Below are positions 46,531 through 54,865 of a stretch of 64,000 nt of DNA, piece by piece. The stretch is taken from NCBI RefSeq assembly GCF_900110245.1, contig NZ_FOCZ01000002.1, forward strand, positions 558,001-622,000, in the 5' to 3' direction. The notes beneath the pieces were generated by a model. The model was not told the origin of the DNA, made no database searches, and was given only the letters and a program-made list of their open reading frames with translations. The stretch is from Niastella yeongjuensis (GTDB taxonomy: Bacteria > Bacteroidota > Bacteroidia > Chitinophagales > Chitinophagaceae). A program made the translations under genes and the position numbers. How positions within the stretch are numbered: position 1 is the first letter of the stretch; each line of letters begins with the position of its first letter.

Positions 46531-47631
46531 ATGATAAAAAAAATTGATTGGTACATTTTAAAGAAGTTCATTTCCACCACCGTATTCATGGTGTTGATCT
46601 TCTCTGTAATTGCCGTAGCTATCGATACCAGTGAAAAGGCAGACGACTTCGTGAAATCGGGGTTGTCAACCGGCCAGATCATTACTCATTATTATTTAGG
46701 TTTCGTTCCCTTCATCATCTCCATGATCTTTCCGCTGATGGTGTTCATCGCGGTAATTTTCTTCACCTCATCAATGGCGGGGAAAAGTGAGCTGATAGCC
46801 ATTCTGGCTGGCGGCGTCCGGTTCAACCGGATGTTACGTCCTTACTTTTTAGGGGCCGTGCTGCTGGGCGGTACTTTTTGGGTGGCTACCCAGTATTGGA
46901 TCCCCAAAGCCATGTTGATACGCGCCAATTTTCAGGCAAATTATATCGATAATAAAAGCTCGTACGAGCAGGGCGAAGCCGCCAAACGTACCCGCAATTA
47001 TTATTTCCGGGTAGATGGCAATACGTTTGCCGGCATGCGCAACTATGATACTGCTTCCAAATCGGCCAACGATTTTTATATGGACCGCCTGGATGGTTAC
47101 AAAATGATCTATAACCTGCGGGCCGATTACCTGAGATGGGACACCGCAAAAAGAACCTGGAAGCTTCAGAATGCGGTAGAACGGAAGATCGTAGGGGTAA
47201 AGGAGATCACGAAGATCATTCCTGAAATGACCCTGAAAATAAACCTGAAGCCGAGCGAGATCAAGTTCGATAAATACCTGAAGGATAAAATGACCACCCC
47301 CGAACTGAAACGCTATATACAGGGCGAGGAGAGCCGCGGGGCGGAAGGGTTGAACGATTATAAAGTAGAACGTTACCGGCGCGACGCTAACCCGATTTCT
47401 GTATTCATTCTAACATTGATCGGCGTATCGGTAGCTTCCCGCAAAACACGCGGTGGAAGCGGATTTAATCTGGCAGTAGGTATTATTGCCGCAGCCTTCT
47501 TTGTGGTGATGGATAAATTTTCACTGACCTTTTCAACGAAAGGGAATTTTCCGCCCATGCTGGCAGCCTGGACGCCTAATATTATATTTTCAATTTTTGC
47601 AGTCTGGATGTATCGTATTGCTCCAAAATAA
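46531..47631 (+). CDS. LptF/LptG-family permease (lipopolysaccharide export)
   Basis: 366 aa. YjgP/YjgQ family: it begins IKKIDWYILKKFISTTVFMV, three N-terminal helices (FIISMIFPLMVFIAVIFFTS, MLRPYFLGAVLLGGTFWVAT), a periplasmic beta-jellyroll domain (~residues 130-260) and C-terminal helices (FILTLIGVSVASRKTRGG, LAVGIIAAAFFVVMDKF). These form the inner-membrane permease that extracts LPS with LptB. In Bacteroidota LptF and LptG are hard to tell apart, so no symbol is given. No partner gene is adjacent. Confidence 0.9.
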   Translation: MIKKIDWYILKKFISTTVFMVLIFSVIAVAIDTSEKADDFVKSGLSTGQIITHYYLGFVPFIISMIFPLMVFIAVIFFTSSMAGKSELIAILAGGVRFNRMLRPYFLGAVLLGGTFWVATQYWIPKAMLIRANFQANYIDNKSSYEQGEAAKRTRNYYFRVDGNTFAGMRNYDTASKSANDFYMDRLDGYKMIYNLRADYLRWDTAKRTWKLQNAVERKIVGVKEITKIIPEMTLKINLKPSEIKFDKYLKDKMTTPELKRYIQGEESRGAEGLNDYKVERYRRDANPISVFILTLIGVSVASRKTRGGSGFNLAVGIIAAAFFVVMDKFSLTFSTKGNFPPMLAAWTPNIIFSIFAVWMYRIAPK

Positions 47632-47812
47632 ATGTATGCATTAAAGAAACATTAATATAGACCAACAATTGTTGTTTATTTCAATAGTAATCATTGCTGA
47701 ATTAATTTTGTTCTTTTGAGAGGGTTTGTTATAACTTTAGCCAAAGTTTCTCCCTCACAATTATATATATGTTGTGATTTACTTTCAAATTTTCAAATAA
47801 TCATACTGCATC

Positions 47813-49138
47813 ATGGGAATACTTAAAGATCGGTTTAAGGTAAAAGCAGAAGCTCATGCGGCCGAGGTTAAAGAGCTGTTAAAGCAAAATGGTTCTAAAA
47901 AGATCGGCGAAGTTCAATTGTCCCAGATTTACCAGGGTATGCGCGGCATCACCGGCCTGGTGTCAGAAACCTCACTGCTCGATGCTAAAGAAGGGATCCG
48001 ATTTCGAGGTTATTCGATCCCCGATTTACAAAAGAATTTACCAAAACACAATGGCGGTACCGAACCTTTACCCGAAGGACTCTTCTACCTGATGTTGATA
48101 GGCGAGTTGCCCGATGAAGAAGCGGTAGCCTATATCACCAGCAGCTGGCAGCGCCGTTCACATGTTCCCAATCACGTTTTTGCTGCTATTGACGCACTGC
48201 CAGTAACCGCTCACCCCATGACCATGTTTGTAACGGGTATTATGGCCCTGCAAACTGAAAGTAATTTCTCCCGCCGCTATGCAGAAGGCATGAACAAGAA
48301 AGACTATTGGGATGCCGTGTTCGATGATTCCATGGACCTGATTGCCCGTTTGCCCCGCGTAGCTGCTTACATTTATCGCCGTAAATATCATAACAACCAG
48401 CATATTCAACCGAATGGTCTGCTCGACTGGGCAGGTAACCTGGCGCACATGCTCGGTTTTGAAGATGAAAGCTTTAAAGAACTGATGCGTTTGTACATGA
48501 CCATTCATGCCGATCATGAAGGGGGCAACGTATCGGCCCATACAACACACCTGGTAGGTTCTGCTTTAAGTGATCCTTACCTGAGCCTGGCTGCAGGTAT
48601 GAATGGCCTGGCGGGTCCTTTACACGGCCTGGCTAACCAGGAAGTGGTGAAATGGATCATGGAGATGCAGCAGGAACTGAAAACAGAAGTACCTACCAAA
48701 GAACAAATAGAGACCTACGTAAAAAATACCCTTGCTTCAGGCAAAGTAGTTCCGGGTTATGGTCACGCTGTATTGCGTAAAACCGATCCCCGCTTCTCTG
48801 CTCAAATGGATTTTGCAAAACGCCATTTCCCTGAAGATCCATTGGTTCAGATCGTTTGGAATATCTATGATGTAGTACCGCCAATTTTGGAATCACTGGG
48901 TAAGGTGAAAAACCCCTGGCCGAATGTGGATGCACACAGCGGTGCCCTGCTGGTTCACTATGGCCTGAAAGAATACGAGTTTTATACCGTATTGTTTGGC
49001 GTAAGCCGTGCACTGGGTGTACTGGCCAGCCTTATCTGGGACAGAGCCCTCGGCTTTGCACTGGAGCGCCCCAAATCAGTAACTACCGACCTGGTAAAAG
49101 CCTGGCTCGATGGCAAAGACGATATCTGGGGAGATTAG
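47813..49138 (+). CDS. gltA: Citrate synthase (eukaryote-like type)
   Basis: 441 aa. Condenses acetyl-CoA and oxaloacetate. It has the N-terminal helical extension of the eukaryotic-type enzyme (VKELLKQNGSKKIGEVQLSQ) and then GITGLVSETSLLDAKEGIRF. Catalytic residues: His in EGGNVSAHTTHLVGSALSDP region and LAGPLHGLANQEV, His in VPGYGHAVLRKTDPR, Asp in WPNVDAHSGALL. A terminator follows. Confidence 0.95.
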   Translation: MGILKDRFKVKAEAHAAEVKELLKQNGSKKIGEVQLSQIYQGMRGITGLVSETSLLDAKEGIRFRGYSIPDLQKNLPKHNGGTEPLPEGLFYLMLIGELPDEEAVAYITSSWQRRSHVPNHVFAAIDALPVTAHPMTMFVTGIMALQTESNFSRRYAEGMNKKDYWDAVFDDSMDLIARLPRVAAYIYRRKYHNNQHIQPNGLLDWAGNLAHMLGFEDESFKELMRLYMTIHADHEGGNVSAHTTHLVGSALSDPYLSLAAGMNGLAGPLHGLANQEVVKWIMEMQQELKTEVPTKEQIETYVKNTLASGKVVPGYGHAVLRKTDPRFSAQMDFAKRHFPEDPLVQIVWNIYDVVPPILESLGKVKNPWPNVDAHSGALLVHYGLKEYEFYTVLFGVSRALGVLASLIWDRALGFALERPKSVTTDLVKAWLDGKDDIWGD

Positions 49139-49163
49139 TTAAGAACCACATTATTCTTTATAT

Positions 49164-49193
49164 GAGGCTTCACCAAAAGGTGAGGCCTTTTTG
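49164..49193 (+). terminator. Terminator after citrate synthase
   Basis: AGGCTTCACC-AAAA-GGTGAGGCCT (one T/G pair) followed by five T. Confidence 0.85.
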
Positions 49194-49204
49194 TTATTAA
49201 GAGG

Positions 49205-49495
49205 CGGAAGGCAATGGGGAATAGGCAATGGGCAATGACAAGCCTCGCGATATTTAGGCCACCTCGTCAACTTTTCAGCAAAGCCTCCCCTGCCCCTCCG
49301 GTGGAGGGGGGAAATACAACCTCGCACAAGAATTCAACTTATTGTTCCTTCAATCCTTTCTCTGCTCTTTGTTTTTCCCTCGTCAACCTGTTAACTCGTC
49401 AACATATCAACTTCCTTCCTGTCTCTCTCCACCTAATCAACTCTCTTCTTCCCTTATCAACGTGTTAACCTGTCAACGTCTTAACTTAATTTTCG
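49205..49495. repeat. Mixed word-repeat gap after citrate synthase
   Basis: GGAATAGGCAATGGGCAATG (49219 on), CCTCGCGATATTTAGG (49243, like the tgt cores) and the family CGTCAACCTGTTAACTCGTC (near 49380) / CAACGTGTTAACCTGTCAAC (near 49458). These words are reverse complements of those at 37957. No gene. Confidence 0.65.
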
Positions 49496-49506
49496 CCCTC
49501 TTTCAT

Positions 49507-49645
49507 CCTAAGGTCATCCTGGGGTATTCCTAAGGTCATCTTAGGGTTATCCTTGGGTTTGAACCCTGGGATTAGCCTGGGAAAACCCTAAAAATACCTT
49601 AAAAAAGCCTAAAGATAGAAGGTCCCTAAAATTGACCTTAAGGTA
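49507..49645 (+). repeat. 11-bp phased CCTNRGG array upstream of the 99-aa gene
   Basis: Twelve units. CCT starts at 49507, 49518, 49529, (CTT) 49540, 49551, 49565, 49576, 49587, 49597, 49608, 49625 and 49636, with steps mostly 11. Units read CCTAAGGTCAT, CCTGGGGTATT, CCTAAGGTCAT, CTTAGGGTTAT, CCTTGGGTTT, CCCTGGGATTA and so on; the last is the perfect palindrome ACCTTAAGGT (49635-49644). It ends ~36 bases before the ATG of the next gene, with TATATTTAG (near a -7 box) in between. Confidence 0.85.
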
Positions 49646-49681
49646 TTATTTAAGTATATTTAGAATACAAAAACTACCATT

Positions 49682-49981
49682 ATGGCTATTAGTAAAAATG
49701 TGCTGTTGAGGCTGCTTTCGGGGCAGTTGAACAAGGAAATTGTATTCAAGCAATACGGGGATAAAACCGTTATGAGCAAGTATCCTAATATGAGTAATGT
49801 TGTCTTTACCGACAAACAATTACAGGTGCAGGAAAAGATGTATGAGGCTCATTTCCGGGCAAAAGGAATTATGGCCAATGAAGAATTAGCCAGCGCTGCC
49901 CAGGTACGCCTGAACGTTACCCGTAATAAACTGTATACGGCTTTAATTAAGGATTATTTTAAAAATCACAAGGAAGACTAG
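49682..49981 (+). CDS. Small basic protein, unknown function, behind a phased array
   Basis: 99 aa. NKEIVFKQYGDKTVMSKYPN (residues ~17-36) and a helical, Lys/Glu-rich second half (KQLQVQEKMYEAHFRAKGIM) ending KDYFKNHKED. The KQYGDKTV..KYPnMS block resembles small hypothetical proteins I have seen in Chitinophagaceae; no named domain is recognised. It is basic overall and could be nucleic-acid binding (guess). The neighbour on the other side is convergent with only three bases between stops. Upstream lies the 11-bp array, which may control it. Confidence 0.65.
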   Translation: MAISKNVLLRLLSGQLNKEIVFKQYGDKTVMSKYPNMSNVVFTDKQLQVQEKMYEAHFRAKGIMANEELASAAQVRLNVTRNKLYTALIKDYFKNHKED

Positions 49982-49984
49982 CTA

Positions 49985-50656
49985 TTACCGCGGCCCCTTC
50001 TTTTTAATAAGCACACTGTATTTTGCGGGCAGTTTTTCTTCGTCCATAAAAATGGTATCCAAACCATTTTTTGCAAAGTCTATGAGGGTATAAAGATATC
50101 GTTCGTCGCGGGTGGTGTCTTTCGGGTTGTCAACACTGTTGTCCTGACCCTGAAATACCTCAATCAATGCCTGTATGTGCCTGCTGCTGGTATCTCTGAA
50201 CAGCCAGCTTTTTTTGTACAGGTAATCGCCTGCATCGCCCCAGGTTTCGCCAAGCTCCATATAGGAAGTAAGGCTGTCTTTCCTTTTGTCCCAAAGGAAT
50301 AATTTAATGGAGGATGGCTCGTATTCGGAAGGGGTTCTGGCCAATAAGCCCATGCGGGCGCTATCGAGCATGAATTTATAAATGGCGAAAAGCTCCGGGT
50401 TCTCGCTGGTATGGTGCTGCGCCATTTCTGCCGGAAACAGTTGGGCGCTCACGCTATCGATGATGCGGCCATTGAATACGCTGGTAGTGGTATCGGGCGA
50501 ATGTACTTCCAGGGTGTCGAGTCCCATATTGAAAAATTGGGCAAACAGATCCTTAAAGCGGCCGTTATAGGGTGTGCCGCCTTTTGATCGTATAGGTTTG
50601 GGCTGATCGCAACTGAACAGGGTGACCAAACCTGCCAGGAAGAACAATTTTTTCAT
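49985..50656 (-). CDS. Lipoprotein, unknown function
   Basis: 223 aa. Signal with lipobox TLFSC (Cys about residue 16) followed by DQPKP. The mature part has acidic and aromatic segments (DLFAQFFNMGLDTLEVHSPD, KYSVLIKKKG end). No family recognised. Likely co-transcribed with the next lipoprotein gene upstream (21 bp gap). Confidence 0.6.
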   Translation of the reverse strand: MKKLFFLAGLVTLFSCDQPKPIRSKGGTPYNGRFKDLFAQFFNMGLDTLEVHSPDTTTSVFNGRIIDSVSAQLFPAEMAQHHTSENPELFAIYKFMLDSARMGLLARTPSEYEPSSIKLFLWDKRKDSLTSYMELGETWGDAGDYLYKKSWLFRDTSSRHIQALIEVFQGQDNSVDNPKDTTRDERYLYTLIDFAKNGLDTIFMDEEKLPAKYSVLIKKKGPR

Positions 50657-50677
50657 AACGGTAGTATTATTGCTAAC

Positions 50678-51193
50678 CTAACACCCACCTTCGCCCCGCA
50701 CTTTAAACGTAGTTTTTATTTTTTTACTGATAATTTGTATGGTGCCGGAATAGGTATACAGTTCATCTACCACCTTTTCTTCCTTCTTACGCACTATTAC
50801 TTTGTAGCCTACGGCATAGTACACTTCAATGGAGCTGATGGCGGTTAATTGTTTCGACTCACGCCTGTTCTTTTTAAGTTCGATGTCTTTTCCTTTGATC
50901 CTGATCAGTGCGAAATCGCCCATGTCGGAGAGGAAAACATACTTTTCGTCGCTTAATTTGCAGGTGTCGTAGGTAAAAAATTCGCCACAGCCATCAATGG
51001 AACCGGGGATCGATTTAAGAAATTCCAATCTGGGACCGGTGAAAACAGGGGTAGCGGGCGTGGTTTTAACCGCCGCCTTTTTTTCGGTTTTTTTAGGAGT
51101 ACTGGGTTTTGGTTTGCTATCCTTGGCCCCGTCGCTATCGGCACAATGAGCAAACACCAGCGCAGTTAATAGAATAACAGCAAATCTTTTCAT
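50678..51193 (-). CDS. Lipoprotein, unknown function
   Basis: 171 aa. Lipobox VFAHC (Cys about residue 17), then a charged Lys/Thr/Pro linker (SKPKPSTPKKTEKKAAVK) and a small beta-rich domain starting TGPRLEFLKSIPGSIDGCGE with two Cys (GCGEFF, YDTC) and a final GEGGC. The linker suggests a domain held away from the membrane. No function known; operon with the downstream lipoprotein. Confidence 0.6.
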   Translation of the reverse strand: MKRFAVILLTALVFAHCADSDGAKDSKPKPSTPKKTEKKAAVKTTPATPVFTGPRLEFLKSIPGSIDGCGEFFTYDTCKLSDEKYVFLSDMGDFALIRIKGKDIELKKNRRESKQLTAISSIEVYYAVGYKVIVRKKEEKVVDELYTYSGTIQIISKKIKTTFKVRGEGGC

Positions 51194-51356
51194 CTTTTAA
51201 ATCAGGTTAGGATACCGGGTAAATCGGGCGTAAGATACTGATTGTGCGAGGAAATCCATAACGTTACTGCTGTATTATGGATATTTATGATGTGATTTAG
51301 CCCTGGCTTAACGTAATTTACAGCCATTCCTTCACGACTAACCGGAATTATACACA

Positions 51357-52661
51357 ATGAAAGCGAGCCACGTATTTTTAGCCTCTCTGATAAGTGTCTT
51401 ATTGACTGTAACCGCCAGGGCACAGAATTCCCCAGCACCCCGTAAATTAATAGAGTTTGTACTTACCCCCGATGCTGTAGACTGGAATTATAAAGTGAAT
51501 CAGTCTGCCGCTGTTCAGGTAAGTGTTTTCAGGTATGGCGTTCCCTTAAAAGATGCCACCGTTAGTTATGAAATGGGCCCCGAAATGTTGCCGGCCGATA
51601 AAAAAGGAAGCCTGGTTTTGAAAGACGGCCAGGGAAAAATTGACCTGGGAACCAGCAAAGAACCGGGTTTCAGGCAATTGGTGGTCAGAACCGAATACGG
51701 GGGCCACTCCTATAACGACCTGATAAAAGTGGCGTATTCACCCGATAAAATAGCACCCACGGTAGCCCTGCCTGCAGATTTTAACCAGTTTTGGGACAAG
51801 GCAAAAGCCGAGGCCGATAAAGTACCGATGGACGTTATAATAACGCCTTTGCCGCAATACGCAACGCCATCGGTTGAAGTATTCCTGGTGAACCTGCAGA
51901 ATTACAAAAAGGGACAACGCTTATATGGGTATTTGTGCAAGCCCAAAGCGGCCGGTAAATACCCGGTGCTTTTTACGCCACCGGGAGCCGGGGTAAAAAG
52001 CATACTTCCTTCTCTGGCTTATGCAGAACAGGGGTTTATTAGTTTCAGTATCGAGATCCATGGCATTTCGCCGATGTTGGATGTTGACACGTACCGCAAC
52101 ATCAGCAATGCCTTTGGTGACTATATGACCGATAAGCTGGATGACTACGAAAATTATTATTACAAAAAGGTATACCTGGGTTGTGTGCGAAGTATCGATT
52201 TCTTATGCAGCCAGCCTGAGTGGGATGGAAAAAATGTGGTAGTAACGGGCGGAAGCCAGGGTGGGGCGCTAACTATTGTCACTGCGGCCCTTGATAAACG
52301 GGTAACCTGTCTGGCTGCCTTTTATCCGGCCCTTTGCGATATGACCGGCTATTTGCATAACAGAGCGGGCGGATGGCCGCATCTGCTGAATGCCCGCAGC
52401 CAGGCCGTTAATGATACCCCCGAAAAATTAAAAACCATCGGTTATTATGATGTGGTAAACTTTGCGCGACAAATAACGGCGCCGGGTTTTTATTCATGGG
52501 GATTCAATGATAATACCTGTCCGCCCACATCGGTTTTTGCTGCGGTGAATACCATCAAAGCACCCAAAACAATTGTTAATACACCTATTACCGGTCATTG
52601 GCGGTTTGAAGAAACCAACCAGGAATCTATTGACTGGATGAAAAAGCAGTTGGTAAAATGA
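51357..52661 (+). CDS. Acetylxylan-esterase-like (AXE1/CE7) secreted hydrolase
   Basis: 434 aa, signal peptide ending TARAQ. N-terminal ~110-residue beta domain (YKVNQSAAVQVSVFRYGVPL), then the AXE1 fold: PADFNQFWDKAKAEADKVPM, FTPPGAGVKS, LGCVRSIDFLCSQPEWDGKN, nucleophile Ser in TGGSQGGALT, acid in WGFNDNTCPPTS and His in ITGHWRFEE. Acts on acetylated sugars in related enzymes; the exact substrate is unknown. It sits convergent with the SDR gene over a shared terminator. Confidence 0.85.
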   Translation: MKASHVFLASLISVLLTVTARAQNSPAPRKLIEFVLTPDAVDWNYKVNQSAAVQVSVFRYGVPLKDATVSYEMGPEMLPADKKGSLVLKDGQGKIDLGTSKEPGFRQLVVRTEYGGHSYNDLIKVAYSPDKIAPTVALPADFNQFWDKAKAEADKVPMDVIITPLPQYATPSVEVFLVNLQNYKKGQRLYGYLCKPKAAGKYPVLFTPPGAGVKSILPSLAYAEQGFISFSIEIHGISPMLDVDTYRNISNAFGDYMTDKLDDYENYYYKKVYLGCVRSIDFLCSQPEWDGKNVVVTGGSQGGALTIVTAALDKRVTCLAAFYPALCDMTGYLHNRAGGWPHLLNARSQAVNDTPEKLKTIGYYDVVNFARQITAPGFYSWGFNDNTCPPTSVFAAVNTIKAPKTIVNTPITGHWRFEETNQESIDWMKKQLVK

Positions 52662-52663
52662 TT

Positions 52664-52703
52664 TTATCAAACAGGTCTGCCGTTGGGTAGACCTGTTTGA
52701 TAA
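52664..52703. terminator. Bidirectional terminator between the esterase and SDR genes
   Basis: TTATCAAACAGGTCT (52664-52678) and AGACCTGTTTGATAA (52689-52703) are perfect 15-bp arms with a ten-base loop. Confidence 0.9.
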
Positions 52704-52712
52704 ATATATTCC

Positions 52713-53456
52713 TTACAATGTCAGTCCGCCATCGATAACAAACTCTGAACCTGTTATAAACGAAGCACCCTCATCGCTTAAATAAGTAACCAGTTTGGCA
52801 ACGTCTTTTGCGGTGCCGATTTTTTTAAGCGGAATGGTATTAAGAATATGATCATGAAGGTTTTGTACTGCAGTTTCATCCAGCCCTATTTTAGTCAATA
52901 CTTCAGTTTGTGTTGGGCCGGGGCTTACAATATTTACCCTGATCCTTTTGGGGGCCAATTCAGCCGCAGCAGTTTTGGCTATTGAATTTAAGGCTGCTTT
53001 ACTGGCCTGATATACTGAACTGTTTGGGTTATACGTAGCCGCTACAATGGAAGACAGGATCACCACTGAAGCGCCTTCAGGCAACAGGGGAATGAATTTG
53101 CTCAACGTGAAATAAGCCCCTTTGAAGTTAATGCCCATAACGTTGTCGAAGTTTTCTTCACTCATGTTTTCAATAGAACCTAAAGAGCCCACAATACCTG
53201 CATTGATAAAGAGGATATCTACTTTACCGAATTTCTGTTGAACGACTTTGTACAACTCTTCAGTATCTGTTATGTTTGCCTGATCGGCCACAAACGGAAT
53301 GGCGCCTATTTCCTTTGCTGCTTTTTCAATGGCTTCTTTACGGCGTCCGGTGATGATGACAGTTGCGCCCTGAGCTACCAGGTCTTTTGCGGTTGCATAC
53401 CCGATACCGCTGTTGCCACCGGTCACTATTGCTACTTTATTGCTAAACTTTTCCAT
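52713..53456 (-). CDS. Short-chain dehydrogenase/reductase (SDR)
   Basis: 247 aa from the ATG at 53454-53456 (MEKFSNKVAIVTGGNSGIGY). Cofactor motif TGGNSGIG, NAG-type INAGIVGSLG, Ser in VVILSSIVAATYN, catalytic Y-x3-K in YQASKAAL, and SPGPTQTEVL. The C-terminal FITGSEFVIDGGLTL is normal. NAD(P)-dependent oxidoreductase; substrate unknown. Divergent from an HxlR regulator; the spacer contains an inverted repeat. Confidence 0.93.
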   Translation of the reverse strand: MEKFSNKVAIVTGGNSGIGYATAKDLVAQGATVIITGRRKEAIEKAAKEIGAIPFVADQANITDTEELYKVVQQKFGKVDILFINAGIVGSLGSIENMSEENFDNVMGINFKGAYFTLSKFIPLLPEGASVVILSSIVAATYNPNSSVYQASKAALNSIAKTAAAELAPKRIRVNIVSPGPTQTEVLTKIGLDETAVQNLHDHILNTIPLKKIGTAKDVAKLVTYLSDEGASFITGSEFVIDGGLTL

Positions 53457-53489
53457 AGTTAAATATTTTTTACAAAGGTATCGGGTGAT

Positions 53490-53526
53490 TGGTATACTTT
53501 TGTTACCAGTATCATAGAGTATACCA
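53490..53526. promoter_or_regulatory. Probable HxlR operator
   Basis: TGGTATACT (53490-53498) and AGTATACCA (53518-53526) form a perfect inverted repeat in the 89-bp spacer between the SDR and HxlR genes. TACCAGT is also directly repeated. Confidence 0.7.
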
Positions 53527-53545
53527 GTCAGCAATTTAAACAACC

Positions 53546-53884
53546 ATGAAAAGAGACCAGGCAGAAGAATTGAAGTCGTTACAGGATACCCTTTATTTTA
53601 TTGGGGGGAAATGGCGCATTCCGGTTATCAATTCACTTTGTAATGGGAACCGGCGGTTCAGGGAAATAGAACGCAGCATTCCGGGAATAACCACCAGAAT
53701 GCTGTCGAAAGAGTTGAAGGAAATGGAAATGAATAAATTGGTTAAAAGAACGGTGTACGACGATTCACCGGTAACTGTAGAATATGAGCCAACAGAATAC
53801 TGCCGCACCTTTGGCAACATCATTATGGAAATGATAAACTGGGGAAGGGACCACCGCAAGTTTATTCAGAAAAATAAGGAGTAA
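53546..53884 (+). CDS. HxlR-family transcriptional regulator
   Basis: 112 aa. Winged-helix of HxlR type: LYFIGGKWRIPVINSLCNGN, RRFREIERSIPGITTRMLSK, ELKEMEMNKLVKRTVYDDSP and VEYEPTEYCRTFG. Usually senses electrophiles or oxidants via a Cys; here the Cys candidates are C34 region and C90 region. Divergent partner of the SDR, so probable regulator of it (inference). Confidence 0.93.
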   Translation: MKRDQAEELKSLQDTLYFIGGKWRIPVINSLCNGNRRFREIERSIPGITTRMLSKELKEMEMNKLVKRTVYDDSPVTVEYEPTEYCRTFGNIIMEMINWGRDHRKFIQKNKE

Positions 53885-54095
53885 GGCGGAGGGCGGAGGG
53901 CAGAAGGCAGAAAGAAAAGGCAGTAGGCAGTGGGCAGTAGGCAGTAGGAAATACAGTCCCAAGTTGAAAATCGGGAACCCTTTCATGTCTCACGTCTCAC
54001 GTCTCACGTTTCTGAGCGGTAACCGCGTCGCGGTGAGTACCGCGTAGAAGTGTATTCTTTCTGCCCTCTGCCTTCTGCCCTCTGCCCTCTGCCTT
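53885..54095. repeat. Composite repeat, copy F (largest)
   Basis: Left arm 53885-53948 (GGCGGAGGGCGGAGGGCAGA then GGCAGTAGGCAGTGGGCAGT); core with CACGTCTCACGTCTCACG (53996), palindrome CCGCGTCGCGG (54023-54033) and GAGTACCGCGTAGAAGTGTA; right arm 54060-54095 (CTGCCCTCTGCCTTCTGCCC...). Lies between convergent genes. Confidence 0.8.
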
Positions 54096-54100
54096 GTATT

Positions 54101-54865
54101 TTATCGTTCTCCCATCCATTCCAGGAAGGCCGTTGTTTTTTCCTTGCCGATCAATAACTCGTCGGGGGTGGGCAATACCAGCTTTACAAACAATTTACGG
54201 GCAGAATAATGCTCTACTTCCTTAATGGCTTTAAAGTTTACCAGGTATTGCCTGTTGAGCCGGTAAAACTGTTTGGGCGATAATTGTTCCTGTACCGTTT
54301 CCAGGGATTGTGTGAGCGGAAAGGATTGGTTCTGAAAGGTCATGATGGTAGTGGTATCGTACCGGATATAGATAAAAGCTATCTGCTCTGTTGGAACGGT
54401 GATGTATTTGTTGTCTTTAAACACCAGGAAGCTTTCCTTGCCTTTATTGGCGGCACCTATTTTAGCCAGCAAGCCGCTCAGGTCGGGCTGGGTGTTTTGT
54501 TGGAAAAAGTTCTTCAGGTTATCTACTTTCTCAAATGCCTTCTGCACTTCTTCTTTTGAAAATGGTTTTAGGATATAATCAATACCGTTAGCCCTGATGG
54601 CGTCCAGTGCATATTCGCCAAAGGCGGTACAGAATACAACCGGGCAACGGAGTTGAACGGCCTCGAAGATCTCAAAAGCCAGCCCGTCAGACAATTGAAT
54701 ATCCATAAACACCAGGTCGGGCTGCTCATTGGAAGTAAAAAAGTTCACGGCGCTTTCAACGCTTTGTAAACTGGCAACAATCTGTGCGGTGGGGCGGATG
54801 GCCGCAATGGTGGTGGCCAGTGATTTGGCGGCTTTTATTTCGTCTTCAATGATTACGATTCTCAT
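54101..54865 (-). CDS. LytTR-family response regulator
   Basis: 254 aa. Receiver domain: IVIIEDE start, phospho-Asp in PDLVFMDIQLSDG, FCTAFGEYALDA and IDYILKPF with the conserved Lys. LytTR DNA-binding domain (~150-254): GKESFLVFKDNKYITVPTEQ, PKQFYRLNRQYLVNF. Start overlaps the kinase stop by four bases (ATGA), so a coupled two-component pair. Confidence 0.95.
   Translation of the reverse strand: MRIVIIEDEIKAAKSLATTIAAIRPTAQIVASLQSVESAVNFFTSNEQPDLVFMDIQLSDGLAFEIFEAVQLRCPVVFCTAFGEYALDAIRANGIDYILKPFSKEEVQKAFEKVDNLKNFFQQNTQPDLSGLLAKIGAANKGKESFLVFKDNKYITVPTEQIAFIYIRYDTTTIMTFQNQSFPLTQSLETVQEQLSPKQFYRLNRQYLVNFKAIKEVEHYSARKLFVKLVLPTPDELLIGKEKTTAFLEWMGER

Noticed and set aside
49507-49645. 11-bp array considered as a CRISPR or an origin iteron set
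   Set aside because: Units are too short for CRISPR; no DnaA boxes, rep gene or plasmid features were seen, so an origin cannot be supported.
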